Source: Bacteroidota bacterium
GTDB lineage: Bacteria > Bacteroidota > Rhodothermia > Rhodothermales > UBA10348
DNA length: 64,000 nt
NCBI GenBank assembly: GCA_029262855.1
Contig: JAJCYP010000033.1
Coordinates: 1 to 64,000 of the forward strand
Reading direction: 5' to 3'
Within the stretch, counting starts at the first letter, position 1. Each line of letters begins with the position of its first letter. Shown here one piece after another: positions 7,868-16,878 of this stretch. The notes beneath the pieces are model-generated. The model did no database searches. It saw nothing but the letters and a program-made list of their open reading frames with translations, and was not told the DNA's origin. The position numbers were made by a program, and so were the translations under genes.

Positions 7868-8995
7868 CTATCCCGCCGCCTCAGCATCATCTCCCCCCAG
7901 ATCAGTCGAGGACGGCGTGCTGCCATCGGCCGCAGGAGGGAGCCACTCTGAAAACACGTCTCCATACAGCTCCCAGACAGACAGGAACAGTGCGACCACG
8001 ATCGGGCCAAGAATGAACCCGACCGCGCCGAACAGGAAGATGCCGCCGAGCGTCCCGACCAGCACCAGGAGGTCAGGCAGTTTGGTGTCTCTTCCAACCA
8101 GGGCAGGACGGAGGAAATTGTCCACTGAGCCGGCGACGATCCCGCACCAAAGACCCACTCCGAGTGCTGCGCTCCCGTGACCGGTGACCGCTAGATAGCC
8201 GACCGCCGGAATCCAGACCAGGGCTGACCCAATCGCAGGGACAAGCGACAACACCATCATCACCGCCGTCCAGAACGCCCAGCCCGGAACGCCGGCGACC
8301 CAGAAAGAGGCCCCGGCCAGCGCGCCCTGGATGAGCCCAATCACAAGACTGCCCTTCAGCACGGCGCGCGTCACGGTGACAAACTTCTTGACCAGTTCCT
8401 CCTCGACCTCGGCTTTGAGCGGGATGTAGTACAGGATGCGGTTCAGGACCGCCCGTCCGTTCGTGAGATAGAAGTACATGGCGTACATCATCACGAACAG
8501 CATCAGGAAGAAGTTGGCCGTACCCCGCGAGAAGTCCACCACGCTGTTCGCCAGAAAACTGCCAATGGTGGAGGCGAACTCTCCCAACTTCGAGGCAATG
8601 GCCGCTTCATCGGGCATCAAGCTCCCCAGGAAGGGGATAGCCTGCAGGTAATCCTGAAGCAGACCGGGCCTTTCAATCTGGGCCTCGATCCAGGGCCGTG
8701 CGGACTGACTGACATCCACGGCCTGGGTCACCACGATGCCCAGAAACACGGCCAGAGGGACACCGATGCCCACCAGGAGAATGAGGATCGTCGAGATGGC
8801 CGCAAGCGTCTCTCGGCCCTTGAACCGCACCTTCAGCCGCCGGAACAGCTTCGCGGACATGCCCGAGAAGATGGCCGCCAGCAGCAAGGCAATCAGGAAA
8901 CTGCGGATCATCCAGATGAACAGGATCGAAACCAGACCGACCAGGAGGAGGACCGCGGACCGTCTGAATTTCTCGCTTTGATCCAAGTGAGGCAT
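7868..8995 (-). CDS. AI-2E family transporter (PerM/YdiK-type permease)
   Basis: An integral inner-membrane permease of about 375 residues with the AI-2E family pattern. Paired N-terminal helices (AVLLLVGLVSILFIWMI, LIALLLAAIFSGM) are followed by a large soluble loop and a C-terminal bundle with WAFWTAVMMVLSLVPAIGSALVWIPA and VGFILGPIVVALFLSV. Family members export varied small molecules or sodium; the substrate cannot be read from sequence. The start is uncertain: ATGs at 8995, 9031, 9091 and 9112 are in frame, and none has a strong ribosome site. The shortest matches the usual family N-terminus best. Confidence 0.85.
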   Translation of the reverse strand: MPHLDQSEKFRRSAVLLLVGLVSILFIWMIRSFLIALLLAAIFSGMSAKLFRRLKVRFKGRETLAAISTILILLVGIGVPLAVFLGIVVTQAVDVSQSARPWIEAQIERPGLLQDYLQAIPFLGSLMPDEAAIASKLGEFASTIGSFLANSVVDFSRGTANFFLMLFVMMYAMYFYLTNGRAVLNRILYYIPLKAEVEEELVKKFVTVTRAVLKGSLVIGLIQGALAGASFWVAGVPGWAFWTAVMMVLSLVPAIGSALVWIPAVGYLAVTGHGSAALGVGLWCGIVAGSVDNFLRPALVGRDTKLPDLLVLVGTLGGIFLFGAVGFILGPIVVALFLSVWELYGDVFSEWLPPAADGSTPSSTDLGGDDAEAAG

Positions 8996-9413
8996 GGGCA
9001 ATTGGCGGAAGATGGATGAGATCAACTGCATCAAACCTACGCGCTGGAGCCCGAATCTGTAACCTCCACGGGACGAGACCCGTAATCCCATGAGAAGCCC
9101 GCCTCGACTCATCGTTGCAGGCCTCCAAGCAACCCACCGGAATCGTGAAACTCATCAAGATCCTCGCCTCTCTTCCAATGGTCTCGGCCCTGCTGGTCCG
9201 TCGCGCCAGCATCGGGTCCTGGCTCACCGCCTGACGGCTCCGTCATGCTGTGGAAAAGACTGAAGCGCGCCCTCAGGGCCCGTCTCCGAGGCATGTTCTC
9301 GTTCAGGTCTCCCTGGAAGTGAACCCGGTCAAGGTGAACCTCTGAATCTCCCCGGGACTCCGCGCAGAGGCGGATGTGTGTTGTAGATTCGGGCAGCCAA
9401 CCCCGAATCGTCT
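8996..9413. other. divergent intergenic region, no gene supported
   Basis: This region separates the AI-2E permease from terC and must hold both promoters. An in-frame upstream extension of the permease gene (to 9112) may occupy part of it. Two tiny plus-strand frames, 9145-9234 (hydrophobic, 29 codons) and 9245-9322 (25 codons, very basic), have no convincing ribosome site. I see no RNA gene or strong repeat. Confidence 0.5.
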
Positions 9414-10160
9414 GTGGACTGGATTACGACACCCGATGGCTGGATTGCCCTGGCCACGCTGACCTCGCTCGAAATTGTTCTGGGCGTGGACAACATCATC
9501 TTCATTTCGATCCTGGCGGGGAAGCTGCCCGAGGATCAACAGCCCAGGGCGCGTCTAATTGGCCTCGCGCTGGCCCTCTTCGGGCGGATAGCGCTCCTGC
9601 TCTCTCTGGCGTGGATTATGAAATTGACCACGCCTCTGTTCACACTGCTGGGCGAGGCCATCTCGGGCCGGGATATCATCCTGCTTGGTGGAGGGCTGTT
9701 CCTCCTTGCCAAGAGCACCCACGAGATTCATTCGAAGCTTGAGGGGGAGGCGGAAAGCCACGGGTCGTCGGGCAAAGCCACCTTCGGGAGTGTCATCGTC
9801 CAGATCCTGATTCTGGACCTCGTGTTCTCCCTGGACTCGGTGATCACGGCGGTGGGGATGGTCGACACGGTGTCCATCATGATCACGGCCATCGTCATTG
9901 CCATCCTGTTCATGATGGTGAGCGCAACGGCGGTCTCCGACTTCATCCACAAGCACCCGACCGTCAAGATGCTGGCGCTGGCATTCCTGCTGATGGTGGG
10001 CGTCGCCCTGATCGCCGAAGGCTTCGAGTTCCACATTCCGCGGGGCTATATCTACTCTGCGATGGCCTTCTCGGTGTTCGTGGAAATGCTGAACCTCAAG
10101 CTTCGAAAAAAGAAGGGAGGCCCGCCGGTCGAACTCAGGAAGACGCCCGCAGCGCCCTAG
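9414..10160 (+). CDS. TerC family integral membrane protein
   Basis: A 248-residue membrane protein with the two internally related TerC motifs: LEIVLGVDNIIFISI near residues 18-32 and LDLVFSLDSVITAVGM near 138-153, whose acidic residues are thought to bind metal in the membrane. About seven hydrophobic segments are visible. TerC proteins have been linked to manganese export and tellurite resistance. The start is GTG at 9414. Its TAG stop shares bases with the stop of dnaB on the opposite strand (CTAG at 10157-10160). Confidence 0.93.
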   Translation: MDWITTPDGWIALATLTSLEIVLGVDNIIFISILAGKLPEDQQPRARLIGLALALFGRIALLLSLAWIMKLTTPLFTLLGEAISGRDIILLGGGLFLLAKSTHEIHSKLEGEAESHGSSGKATFGSVIVQILILDLVFSLDSVITAVGMVDTVSIMITAIVIAILFMMVSATAVSDFIHKHPTVKMLALAFLLMVGVALIAEGFEFHIPRGYIYSAMAFSVFVEMLNLKLRKKKGGPPVELRKTPAAP

Positions 10161-11665
10161 AACGGCGGGGGTTCGTCGAATCCCTGGGCAGTTCCGTAGC
10201 CATCGCCGCCGGGACCGGGCTCATCGCCCGGCAACCCGCCTCCTGGAACGCCTTGGTAGTAGGAATTGAGGTTCTCGAACCGGGCGTATTGCTTCACGAA
10301 GGCGAGTCGCACATCGCCAATGGGACCGTTGCGCTGCTTGCCGATCAGAAGCTCGGCCATGCCCTCGGTGGAATTCCCGTTCTCATCCACGGTGAGTCCG
10401 TAGCGCTCAGCCCGGTAGATAAACCCGACCACATCGGCGTCCTGCTCGATGGAGCCTGACTCGCGAAGGTCCGACAGCTGCGGCCGCTTGTCTCCACCGC
10501 GGGTTTCCACGGCACGACTGAGCTGCGAAAGCGCGATCACCGGCACGTCCAGCTCCTTTGCCAGCGCCTTCAGGGACCGGGAGATGTGGGCGATTTCCTG
10601 CTCGCGATTGGAGTTCTTGTTGGTACTGGTACCGTGCATGAGTTGCAGGTAATCCACGATGATGAGGCCGATGTCGTGCTCGGCCTTGAGGCGGCGGCAC
10701 TTGGCTCTCAGCTCGAGAGCCGAGAGTCCGGGCGTGTCGTCAATGAAGATGGACGCCTCCGATAGTCGGCCGGCCGCCCGCGCCATGCGAGGCCAGTCTT
10801 CGTCCTGCAGACGACCGGTGCGGGCGGCCTGCGCGTCCACGCGCGCCTCGGAGGTCAGCATCCGCTGCGCCAACTGCTGGGCACTCATCTCGAGCGAGAA
10901 GATCGCGACACCAGTGGGCGTCTTGGGATGCAGCGCTGCGTTTCGGGCACAGGCCAGGGCGAAAGCCGTTTTTCCCATCGACGGCCGCGCGGCCAGAACC
11001 ACCAGATCCGAGTTTTGCCACCCTGCCGTCAACTGGTCCAGCTTGGTGAAACCCGACGGCACGCCGGTTACGCCGCCCTCGCGACCGTGAATGGACTCGA
11101 GACGCGTGAGGGTCTCTTTGAGCACATCCTTCATCGACGACGCGGACCGCTTCAGCTGGGACTCGGAGATCTGGAAGATGTCGCTCTCGGCATTATCCAG
11201 CAGTTCGAACGCATCGGAGCCGGGATCATAGGCCTTCCCGATCAGCGTCCCCATCGTGTCAATCATCTGTCGGAGAAGGCTCTTCTCCGCGATGATGCGC
11301 GCGTGGTACTCCACGTTGGCGGCGTTGGCCACCTTGGAGGTCAACTCGCTGATGTAGTAGGCGCCGCCGATGGACTCCAGCTGTTCTCGACGCTTCAGCT
11401 CGTCGGTTACCGTAATGATGTCGACCGGATTGGTGCGGTCAAACAGGCTCCGAACGGCCTCGTAGATCTTGTTGTGGCGGTCCGTATAGAACGATCCCGG
11501 CTGAAGAATTTCGATGGCCCGGGGAATGGCCTCGGGCTCGATGAGCATGGCACCCAGCACGGCCTGCTCCACCTCCACCGCCTGCGGGGGAATGCGCCCT
11601 TCGAGCCCCCGCCGTGGCACGGGAAGCATCGGGTCGTGAGACAGCGTGGGATCCTCTGGCATCAT
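10157..11665 (-). CDS. dnaB: replicative DNA helicase
   Basis: A 502-residue DnaB. The N-terminal helical domain starts at PPQAVEVEQAVLGAML and spans about 25-170. The RecA-like motor has Walker A RPSMGKT near 227-233, Walker B LIIVDYLQLM, and the AVETRGGDKRPQLSDLRESGSIEQDADVV block cut by no intein. The glycine/proline-rich C-terminal tail is unstructured. DnaB unwinds the fork during chromosome replication. It is the last gene of a minus-strand run and begins four bases after the uracil-DNA glycosylase gene, so the two are cotranscribed. Confidence 0.97.
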   Translation of the reverse strand: MMPEDPTLSHDPMLPVPRRGLEGRIPPQAVEVEQAVLGAMLIEPEAIPRAIEILQPGSFYTDRHNKIYEAVRSLFDRTNPVDIITVTDELKRREQLESIGGAYYISELTSKVANAANVEYHARIIAEKSLLRQMIDTMGTLIGKAYDPGSDAFELLDNAESDIFQISESQLKRSASSMKDVLKETLTRLESIHGREGGVTGVPSGFTKLDQLTAGWQNSDLVVLAARPSMGKTAFALACARNAALHPKTPTGVAIFSLEMSAQQLAQRMLTSEARVDAQAARTGRLQDEDWPRMARAAGRLSEASIFIDDTPGLSALELRAKCRRLKAEHDIGLIIVDYLQLMHGTSTNKNSNREQEIAHISRSLKALAKELDVPVIALSQLSRAVETRGGDKRPQLSDLRESGSIEQDADVVGFIYRAERYGLTVDENGNSTEGMAELLIGKQRNGPIGDVRLAFVKQYARFENLNSYYQGVPGGGLPGDEPGPGGDGYGTAQGFDEPPPF

Positions 11666-11669
11666 GGTC

Positions 11670-12404
11670 TCAGGCCCCGGTCAGTTGGTCATAGCGCGTG
11701 CGAAGCAGTTGGACATCTTCCCAGGTCGGGCGCTTCCAGTTGGGATTCCGCAGCAGCGCCGCCGGATGGTAGGTCACCAGCACCTCCAGCCCGTGGAAAT
11801 CCTGAAACTCGCCCCGCATGGACTTGAGCGACTGTTTCCGTCCCAGGAGGGAGTTGCCGGAGGTCCTGCCCACACACAGAATCAGTTTCGGCCGGAGGAG
11901 CACCATCTGCTTGTAGAGGATGGGCACATGAGCCGCGATTTCGTCGGGTCTGGGATCCCGGTTGTTGTCGGGACGACTCTTCAGGATGTTGGCGATGTAA
12001 ACGTCCTTGCGTTCAAAGCCAATCGCCTCCAGGATCTGGGTGAGAAGCTTGCCGGCCCGGCCGACAAAGGGCTCCCCCTCGCGATCCTCGTCCGCACCTG
12101 GAGCCTCCCCGATGACCAGAAGGTCTGCGTCGGGATTGCCCACCCCGAAGACCGGCTTCGTCCGCGTGCGGTCCAGCTCGATCAGTTCGGTGGCAGCCAC
12201 CCATTTTTCCACTTCCGCCAGCGTTGAAAACCCGTGGAGAGGGGAGTCAGCGGGAATGAGCGCCTCGATGCGGTCGTAGGGGGATGGGTCACTCTGCGCC
12301 GGCGGGGCCGGCGCGGCCTCGACGGGTCCCAGCAATTCCTCAGCGCCGTAGATGTCCACGTGAGCCTCCATGGCGTCTTTCAAAATGCGGGCCGGCTGAG
12401 TCAT
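11670..12404 (-). CDS. uracil-DNA glycosylase family 4-like, without cluster cysteines
   Basis: A 244-residue protein of the uracil-DNA glycosylase superfamily. The uracil-binding motif [17 protein letters not shown] and the C-terminal [11 protein letters not shown] are intact. In iron-sulfur family 4 enzymes two cysteines precede the FGVGN segment, one is in KCRPP and one follows. Here these positions read [19 protein letters not shown] and AAHVPIL, with no cysteine at any of them. The protein therefore probably folds without a [4Fe-4S] cluster. Residues 1-70 are a poorly conserved extension. It is upstream of and tightly spaced with dnaB, linking repair to replication. Confidence 0.88.
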   Translation of the reverse strand: MTQPARILKDAMEAHVDIYGAEELLGPVEAAPAPPAQSDPSPYDRIEALIPADSPLHGFSTLAEVEKWVAATELIELDRTRTKPVFGVGNPDADLLVIGEAPGADEDREGEPFVGRAGKLLTQILEAIGFERKDVYIANILKSRPDNNRDPRPDEIAAHVPILYKQMVLLRPKLILCVGRTSGNSLLGRKQSLKSMRGEFQDFHGLEVLVTYHPAALLRNPNWKRPTWEDVQLLRTRYDQLTGA

Positions 12405-12536
12405 ATGAGGAGTTGTGAGAGGAGAAAACTACGGGCGCAGACCGCTGACTTTTCCCACTGTTACACACAGGATATGCACCCGGGGTGACGGCATTTTGTC
12501 ATAGGCCACCGCACGAACTCCAAACAGAAATTGCGG

Positions 12537-13760
12537 TCAGGCCTCGCGACTGATATCCGGGAGCGCGACGCCTAGAATGGCGAGAGCCACATCGGCCTTG
12601 GACATGGTCGGCAAGGGTTCCACACTGCCATCTCGACCGAACAGCGTGACCTTGTTGGTGCCGGGACCGAAGCCTGCTCCCGCCTCGGTGGGATTGTTCA
12701 GAACAATCCAGTCCACATTCTTGCCGTGGAGCTTATTGAGGGCACCCTTCTCCGCATCCCGGGTCTCGAGGGCGAACCCGATCAGGACCTGATCCTCACG
12801 CCGCAGGGTACCCAGTTCCCTCAGGATATCGGGGGTTCGACGCAGCGTCAGCGTGAGATCACCATCGCCTTTCTTGATCTTGTCGCCCGCAACCTCGCCC
12901 GCTTCATAGTCAGCCACCGCGGCAGCCATGATGATGACGTCGGCGTTGCGGTTGTCCATCACTACCCGGTGCATCTCACGCGCGGTCTCGACATCGACCC
13001 GGGCCACGCCTTCGGGCGTTTCCAGCGCGGTCGGTCCGGCAACCAGAGTAACCTGATAGCCGAGGCGCTGGGCAGCCCGCGCCAGCTCAAACCCCATGGT
13101 ACCGGAGGAGCGATTCGTGATGTAGCGAACCGGATCGAGGGACTCGCGGGTCGGGCCCGCCGTCACCAGAACCTGAGGCCCGGAAGACCTGGGTGTTGAG
13201 TACGCCAAGATGACCGCCGCGGTCGAGACGATATCTACCGGCTCGGGAAGACGTCCCTTGCCCGTGAGGCCGGAAGCCAGGAGCCCCTCGGGGGCATCCA
13301 TCACCGTCGTACCCCTGGACCGCAGTGTCTCCAGATTATCCTGCGTCGACGGGTGCTCGTACATGTCGTGATCCATGGCCGGACAAACCAGCATGGGACA
13401 TCGAGCCGAGAGCGCCACGGCCGTCAGCATGGAGTCGCAGACACCCGAGACGAGCTTGCTCAGCGTGTTGGCGGTGGCCGGAGCGACAATCATCAGGTCA
13501 GCCCAGAGTCCGAGGTGGACGTGCTTGGTCCAGCTGCCATTCTCGTTGGCCGGAAATATTTCGGTCAGCACCTCCCGTTCTGACAGAGTGCCCAGGGTGA
13601 GCGGGGTCACGAAGCGATGTGCGTCCGGCGTCAGCAGGACCTGAACCTCGGCGCCCTCCCGGCGGAGCATCCGGACGAGTTCGACCGATTTGTAGGCCGC
13701 GATCCCGCCCGAGATGCCAACGACGAAGCGCTTTCCGTTCAGGCGTGATTTCGCGTTCAT
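12537..13760 (-). CDS. coaBC: bifunctional phosphopantothenoylcysteine decarboxylase/synthase
   Basis: A 407-residue bifunctional coenzyme A biosynthesis enzyme. The N-terminal flavoprotein (CoaC) half has GISGGIAAYKSVELVR, the active-site histidine in TKHVHLG and the PAMDHDMYEHPS substrate clamp. The C-terminal CoaB half begins VLVTAGPTRESLDPVRYITNRSSG. The two halves join cysteine to phosphopantothenate and decarboxylate the product. Its ATG overlaps the gmk stop by four bases (ATGA), so the two are translationally coupled. No rpoZ gene sits between them. Confidence 0.96.
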   Translation of the reverse strand: MNAKSRLNGKRFVVGISGGIAAYKSVELVRMLRREGAEVQVLLTPDAHRFVTPLTLGTLSEREVLTEIFPANENGSWTKHVHLGLWADLMIVAPATANTLSKLVSGVCDSMLTAVALSARCPMLVCPAMDHDMYEHPSTQDNLETLRSRGTTVMDAPEGLLASGLTGKGRLPEPVDIVSTAAVILAYSTPRSSGPQVLVTAGPTRESLDPVRYITNRSSGTMGFELARAAQRLGYQVTLVAGPTALETPEGVARVDVETAREMHRVVMDNRNADVIIMAAAVADYEAGEVAGDKIKKGDGDLTLTLRRTPDILRELGTLRREDQVLIGFALETRDAEKGALNKLHGKNVDWIVLNNPTEAGAGFGPGTNKVTLFGRDGSVEPLPTMSKADVALAILGVALPDISREA

Positions 13761-14383
13761 GCGGGGTCGGGTAGGGGAAGAGTGCCAGCCAGAAACGAGC
13801 GCACGGCCGTGATCGTTTCTTCGACAGCCTCATCAAGATCATCGTTGACCACTACCAGATCGAAGCGGTCCGCGGCCTGAAGCTCCATTTCGGCGCGCCC
13901 CAGTCTATCACGGAGCGACTCTTCAGTCTCGGTTTCCCGTTTGCGCAGTCGCTCTTCCAGTGCCTTCAGCGAAGGGGGCATGATGAACAAGGCCAGCGCT
14001 TCGGCGCCAAACATACGCTTGACGTTCGCGGCACCCACGACTTCGATGTCGAGGAGCGTTGGACGGTCATTCGTCGCGGCATCCACCGTTCTCTTCAGGG
14101 TTCCGTAGAAACGGTCAGGGTAGACTTCTTCGAACTCAATCAGCCCGCCACGCGCTACCTCGTCACGGAATTCCGACGGACTCAGGAAGTGGTAGTGGAC
14201 CCCGTCTACCTCGGACGCTCTCGGGGGTCGTGTGGTGGCCGACACCGAAAAGGAAAGCTGGGGCAGGGCCGCCAGCAGCCGGCGGGCTATGGATGTCTTG
14301 CCGGAGCCAGACGGAGCCGTCAGGACAACGATGCGTCCTTCGTAGCCTTCCCTGGCCGGCGCCGTCGGCACAGGCCTACTCAA
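13757..14383 (-). CDS. gmk: guanylate kinase
   Basis: A 208-residue guanylate kinase converting GMP to GDP. The P-loop is APSGSGKTSI, followed by SVSATTRPPRASEVDGVHYHF and YGTLKRTVDAA, which bind GMP. The start appears to be TTG at 14381-14383, overlapping the end of yicC; a GTG at 14371 is an alternative. The 3' end overlaps coaBC. The order yicC-gmk-coaBC with overlapping ends forms one operon. Confidence 0.96.
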   Translation of the reverse strand: MSRPVPTAPAREGYEGRIVVLTAPSGSGKTSIARRLLAALPQLSFSVSATTRPPRASEVDGVHYHFLSPSEFRDEVARGGLIEFEEVYPDRFYGTLKRTVDAATNDRPTLLDIEVVGAANVKRMFGAEALALFIMPPSLKALEERLRKRETETEESLRDRLGRAEMELQAADRFDLVVVNDDLDEAVEETITAVRSFLAGTLPLPDPA

Positions 14384-15260
14384 CGTTCTCTATCTGCTCG
14401 CGGATTTTCTCGAGGGCTTCCTTCATCCCGACTACCACCAGAGCGATCTCCGCATCGTTGGCCTTGGACCCGATGGTGTTGACTTCGCGATTGATCTCCT
14501 GGGCGAGAAAGTTCAGCTTGCGCCCGACCGCCTCGTTGGAGGTGAGGGCCTCGCGAAACGCGATGAGGTGTGCGTCGAGTCGAACGAATTCCTCCGTCAC
14601 ATCGAGACGATCGGCCAGAAAGGCGATCTCCTGCTCGATGCGCTCCTGATCAACCCGGCCCTCGTGTAGAATCTCATCCAGACGCTCCCGGACGCGAATC
14701 CGGGCCGCCGGGATACGCTCGGGCGCCAGCACACGGACCTCGGCCAGCCCGTCCGCGATGGAGTCGATGCGTTGAACCAATTCATCGTGAAGCGCCGCGC
14801 CCTCGACAAGACGCATGGCCTTCAGTGCCTCGAGAGCCTGCGTCAGCGCGCCCGACACGGGCGTCCAAACGGCCTCTGGATCCTCGGCTTCGCGAACGTC
14901 GACTTCGAAGATGTCCGGGAACCGAAGCAGTTGATCGAGCGAGATCCCCGTATCACGAATGCCGGCGATCCGTCCCACATCCTCGAGGAGGGTCCTGTAG
15001 CCCCGCACGGCGGCCTCGTTCACGCGCAATCCCGGACCCTCGCTATGGGACTTCTCCAGCTGCACGTTCAGCGTCACGCGGCCGCGTGCCAGGGTATCCT
15101 TGACTTGCCGCTGAATCTGAGCCTCCCGATCGTTCAGTTCGCGAGGACCACGGATGGTGACCTCGCAGAATCGGGAGTTGACGGTCCGAATTTCGACGGT
15201 CGCCTCGTAGCCCTGGCCGGCAGACTGGCCCCGGCCGAAGCCGGTCATGGAAGAGATCAT
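14376..15260 (-). CDS. YicC family endoribonuclease-like protein
   Basis: A 294-residue YicC family protein. It begins MISSMTGFGRGQ, the standard family N-terminus, and ends with VGRKLNFLAQEINREVNTIGSKAND, the conserved C-terminal block. YicC proteins have been linked to RNA turnover and stationary-phase survival. The reading frame is open further upstream, but that part is the translated tRNA-Ser gene, so the ATG at 15258-15260 is the start. It overlaps gmk by eight bases. Confidence 0.94.
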   Translation of the reverse strand: MISSMTGFGRGQSAGQGYEATVEIRTVNSRFCEVTIRGPRELNDREAQIQRQVKDTLARGRVTLNVQLEKSHSEGPGLRVNEAAVRGYRTLLEDVGRIAGIRDTGISLDQLLRFPDIFEVDVREAEDPEAVWTPVSGALTQALEALKAMRLVEGAALHDELVQRIDSIADGLAEVRVLAPERIPAARIRVRERLDEILHEGRVDQERIEQEIAFLADRLDVTEEFVRLDAHLIAFREALTSNEAVGRKLNFLAQEINREVNTIGSKANDAEIALVVVGMKEALEKIREQIENVE

Positions 15261-15293
15261 GGGCTTGGCTTTATGAGGGCACAGGGGTTCATT

Positions 15294-15382
<89 letters not shown>

Positions 15383-15440
15383 GGGGAGCGGCCTCGAATG
15401 CCGCCCTTCTGCAGGATGTTTCGCTCGTAGCGCCGGTGCG

Positions 15441-16010
15441 CTACACCTCCATGATCTCTTCCTCTTTACGTGAGAGCAGATCATCGATTCTCGCAATGAA
15501 GTCATCGGTCAGCTCTTGGAGCCTGGCCTCGGCCTCGTAGCCCATGTCTTCCGGGAGCGACTCCTCCTTGACGGCGGACTTGATGTTGTCCTTGGAATGT
15601 CGCCGCACATTCCGGATGGCCACCTTCCCGTCCTCGCCCCTGACTTTGGCAGTCTTCACGAGATCCCGCCTGCGCTCTTCGGAGAGCGGCGGCACGGGAA
15701 TGCGAATCACGGAGCCATCATTCCCGGGGTTCAACCCGAGATTGGCGGCAATGATGGCCCGCTCAATATCGCCCAGCGCCGAACGGTCCCAGGGCTGAAC
15801 CACGATGAGGTCAGGCTGGGGAGCGCTGACATTGGCCATCTGATTGAGCGGTGACTGTGACCCGTAGTATTCGACGCGCACGCCCTCCAGCATGGATGGT
15901 GTGGCACGGCCGGCGCGAATGGTCCGTAACTCCGAGACGACGTGCTCCATGGACTTGTCCATGTGCTCCTTGGCGTCCTCAAGGACCAGTAAGAGATTTT
16001 CGTCTAGCAT
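15441..16010 (-). CDS. frr: ribosome recycling factor
   Basis: A 189-residue ribosome recycling factor, which splits post-termination ribosomes together with EF-G. Typical blocks are visible: MEHVVSELRTIRAGRATPSMLEGV, QPWDRSALGDIERAI, RIPVPPLSEERRRDLVK and the lysine-rich EDGKVAIRNVRRHSKD. It lies 13 bases downstream of pyrH, the usual pairing, and probably shares its transcript. A seven-base hairpin overlaps its 3' end. Confidence 0.97.
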   Translation of the reverse strand: MLDENLLLVLEDAKEHMDKSMEHVVSELRTIRAGRATPSMLEGVRVEYYGSQSPLNQMANVSAPQPDLIVVQPWDRSALGDIERAIIAANLGLNPGNDGSVIRIPVPPLSEERRRDLVKTAKVRGEDGKVAIRNVRRHSKDNIKSAVKEESLPEDMGYEAEARLQELTDDFIARIDDLLSRKEEEIMEV

Positions 16011-16023
16011 GGTGTTTTAGTGA

Positions 16024-16782
16024 CTAAGCCTGGACAGGCGACTCCTCTTTCTGCCAGTGGACCAGCGTCCCCACGGGATCACCGGCCAGCACACGCATGA
16101 GGTTGCCTGGCTGGTTCATGTTGAACACGAGAATGGGCATCGAGGATTCGCGACACAGCGTGAAGGCGGTCATGTCCATGACCTTGAGGTCCTGGGCGAT
16201 GACCGTGCGGCCGTGAATCGAGTCGAAGCGAACCGCTGACGGGTCCTTTTCCGGATCTGCCGAGAACACTCCATTCACGCGGGTGCCCTTGAGGATGATG
16301 TCGGCATCGATCTCCAGGGCACGAAGTGCGGCAGCGGTATCGGTGGTGAAGTACGGGTTGCCGGTCCCGGCTCCGAAAATGACAACGCGCCCCTTCTCCA
16401 GGTGACGCATGGCGCGCCTTCGGATAAAGGGCTCTGCGATGGCTTCCATCTTGATGCTGGACTGAAGGCGCGTCTTCAGGTCGACCTGCTCAAAGGCATC
16501 CTGAAGGGCCATCGCATTGATCATGGTTGCCAGCATGCCCATGTAATCCGCATGGGATCGGGTCATGCCTTCGGTAGCGTTGCTGACACCCCTGAAGATG
16601 TTGCCGCCGCCAATGACCACGGCAACTTCCGCGCCTGCCCCGACCGCGTCCTTCACCTCCAGGGCATACCGGTTGACCACATTCTGGTCGATTCCGTACT
16701 CTCTCGCCCCGAGCAGGGCTTCGCCGCTCAACTTGAGCAGGATACGTTTGTATTTCAGGGAAGGAGTCACAGGCAGGCCCAT
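16024..16782 (-). CDS. pyrH: UMP kinase
   Basis: A 252-residue uridylate kinase of the amino-acid-kinase fold, converting UMP to UDP. The motifs are [15 protein letters not shown] at the N-terminus, [11 protein letters not shown] and [20 protein letters not shown]. The start at ATG 16782 ([13 protein letters not shown]) gives the usual family length; an in-frame ATG at 16824 would place the start inside the tsf terminator and is unlikely. It is followed by frr. Confidence 0.96.
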   Translation of the reverse strand: MGLPVTPSLKYKRILLKLSGEALLGAREYGIDQNVVNRYALEVKDAVGAGAEVAVVIGGGNIFRGVSNATEGMTRSHADYMGMLATMINAMALQDAFEQVDLKTRLQSSIKMEAIAEPFIRRRAMRHLEKGRVVIFGAGTGNPYFTTDTAAALRALEIDADIILKGTRVNGVFSADPEKDPSAVRFDSIHGRTVIAQDLKVMDMTAFTLCRESSMPILVFNMNQPGNLMRVLAGDPVGTLVHWQKEESPVQA

Positions 16783-16820
16783 TGCAAAGTCCAGCAATCT
16801 AGGCAGATGGAAACTGCCAT

Positions 16821-16860
16821 TCAAAAAGAAGGGCGCTTCGGAAAACCCAAAGCGCCCTTC
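16821..16860 (-). terminator. Rho-independent terminator after tsf
   Basis: On the minus strand an 11-bp perfect stem (arms 16828-16838 and 16850-16860, core GGGCGCTT/AAGCGCCC) with an 11-base loop is followed by a run of five T residues (minus strand of 16823-16827). It ends the rpsB/tsf transcript and separates it from pyrH-frr. Confidence 0.88.
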
Positions 16861-16878
16861 CGAGAATCACAGCGACGC

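Noticed and set aside
9145-9322. Two tiny plus-strand frames (29 and 25 codons) before terC
   Set aside because: One is hydrophobic and one very basic, which looked suggestive, but neither has a ribosome site or any other support.
10157-10160. Shared CTAG at the terC and dnaB stops
   Set aside because: Convergent genes with overlapping stop codons are unremarkable; no functional meaning is supported.
12455-12464. CCACTGTTAC upstream of the uracil-DNA glycosylase as a third regulator site
   Set aside because: It is a single half-site without the 22-bp partner; a ten-base match in 64 kb can occur by chance.
15427-15444. GTAGCGC hairpin as terminator of frr
   Set aside because: The seven-base stem overlaps the frr stop codon and is not followed by a T-run on the minus strand.
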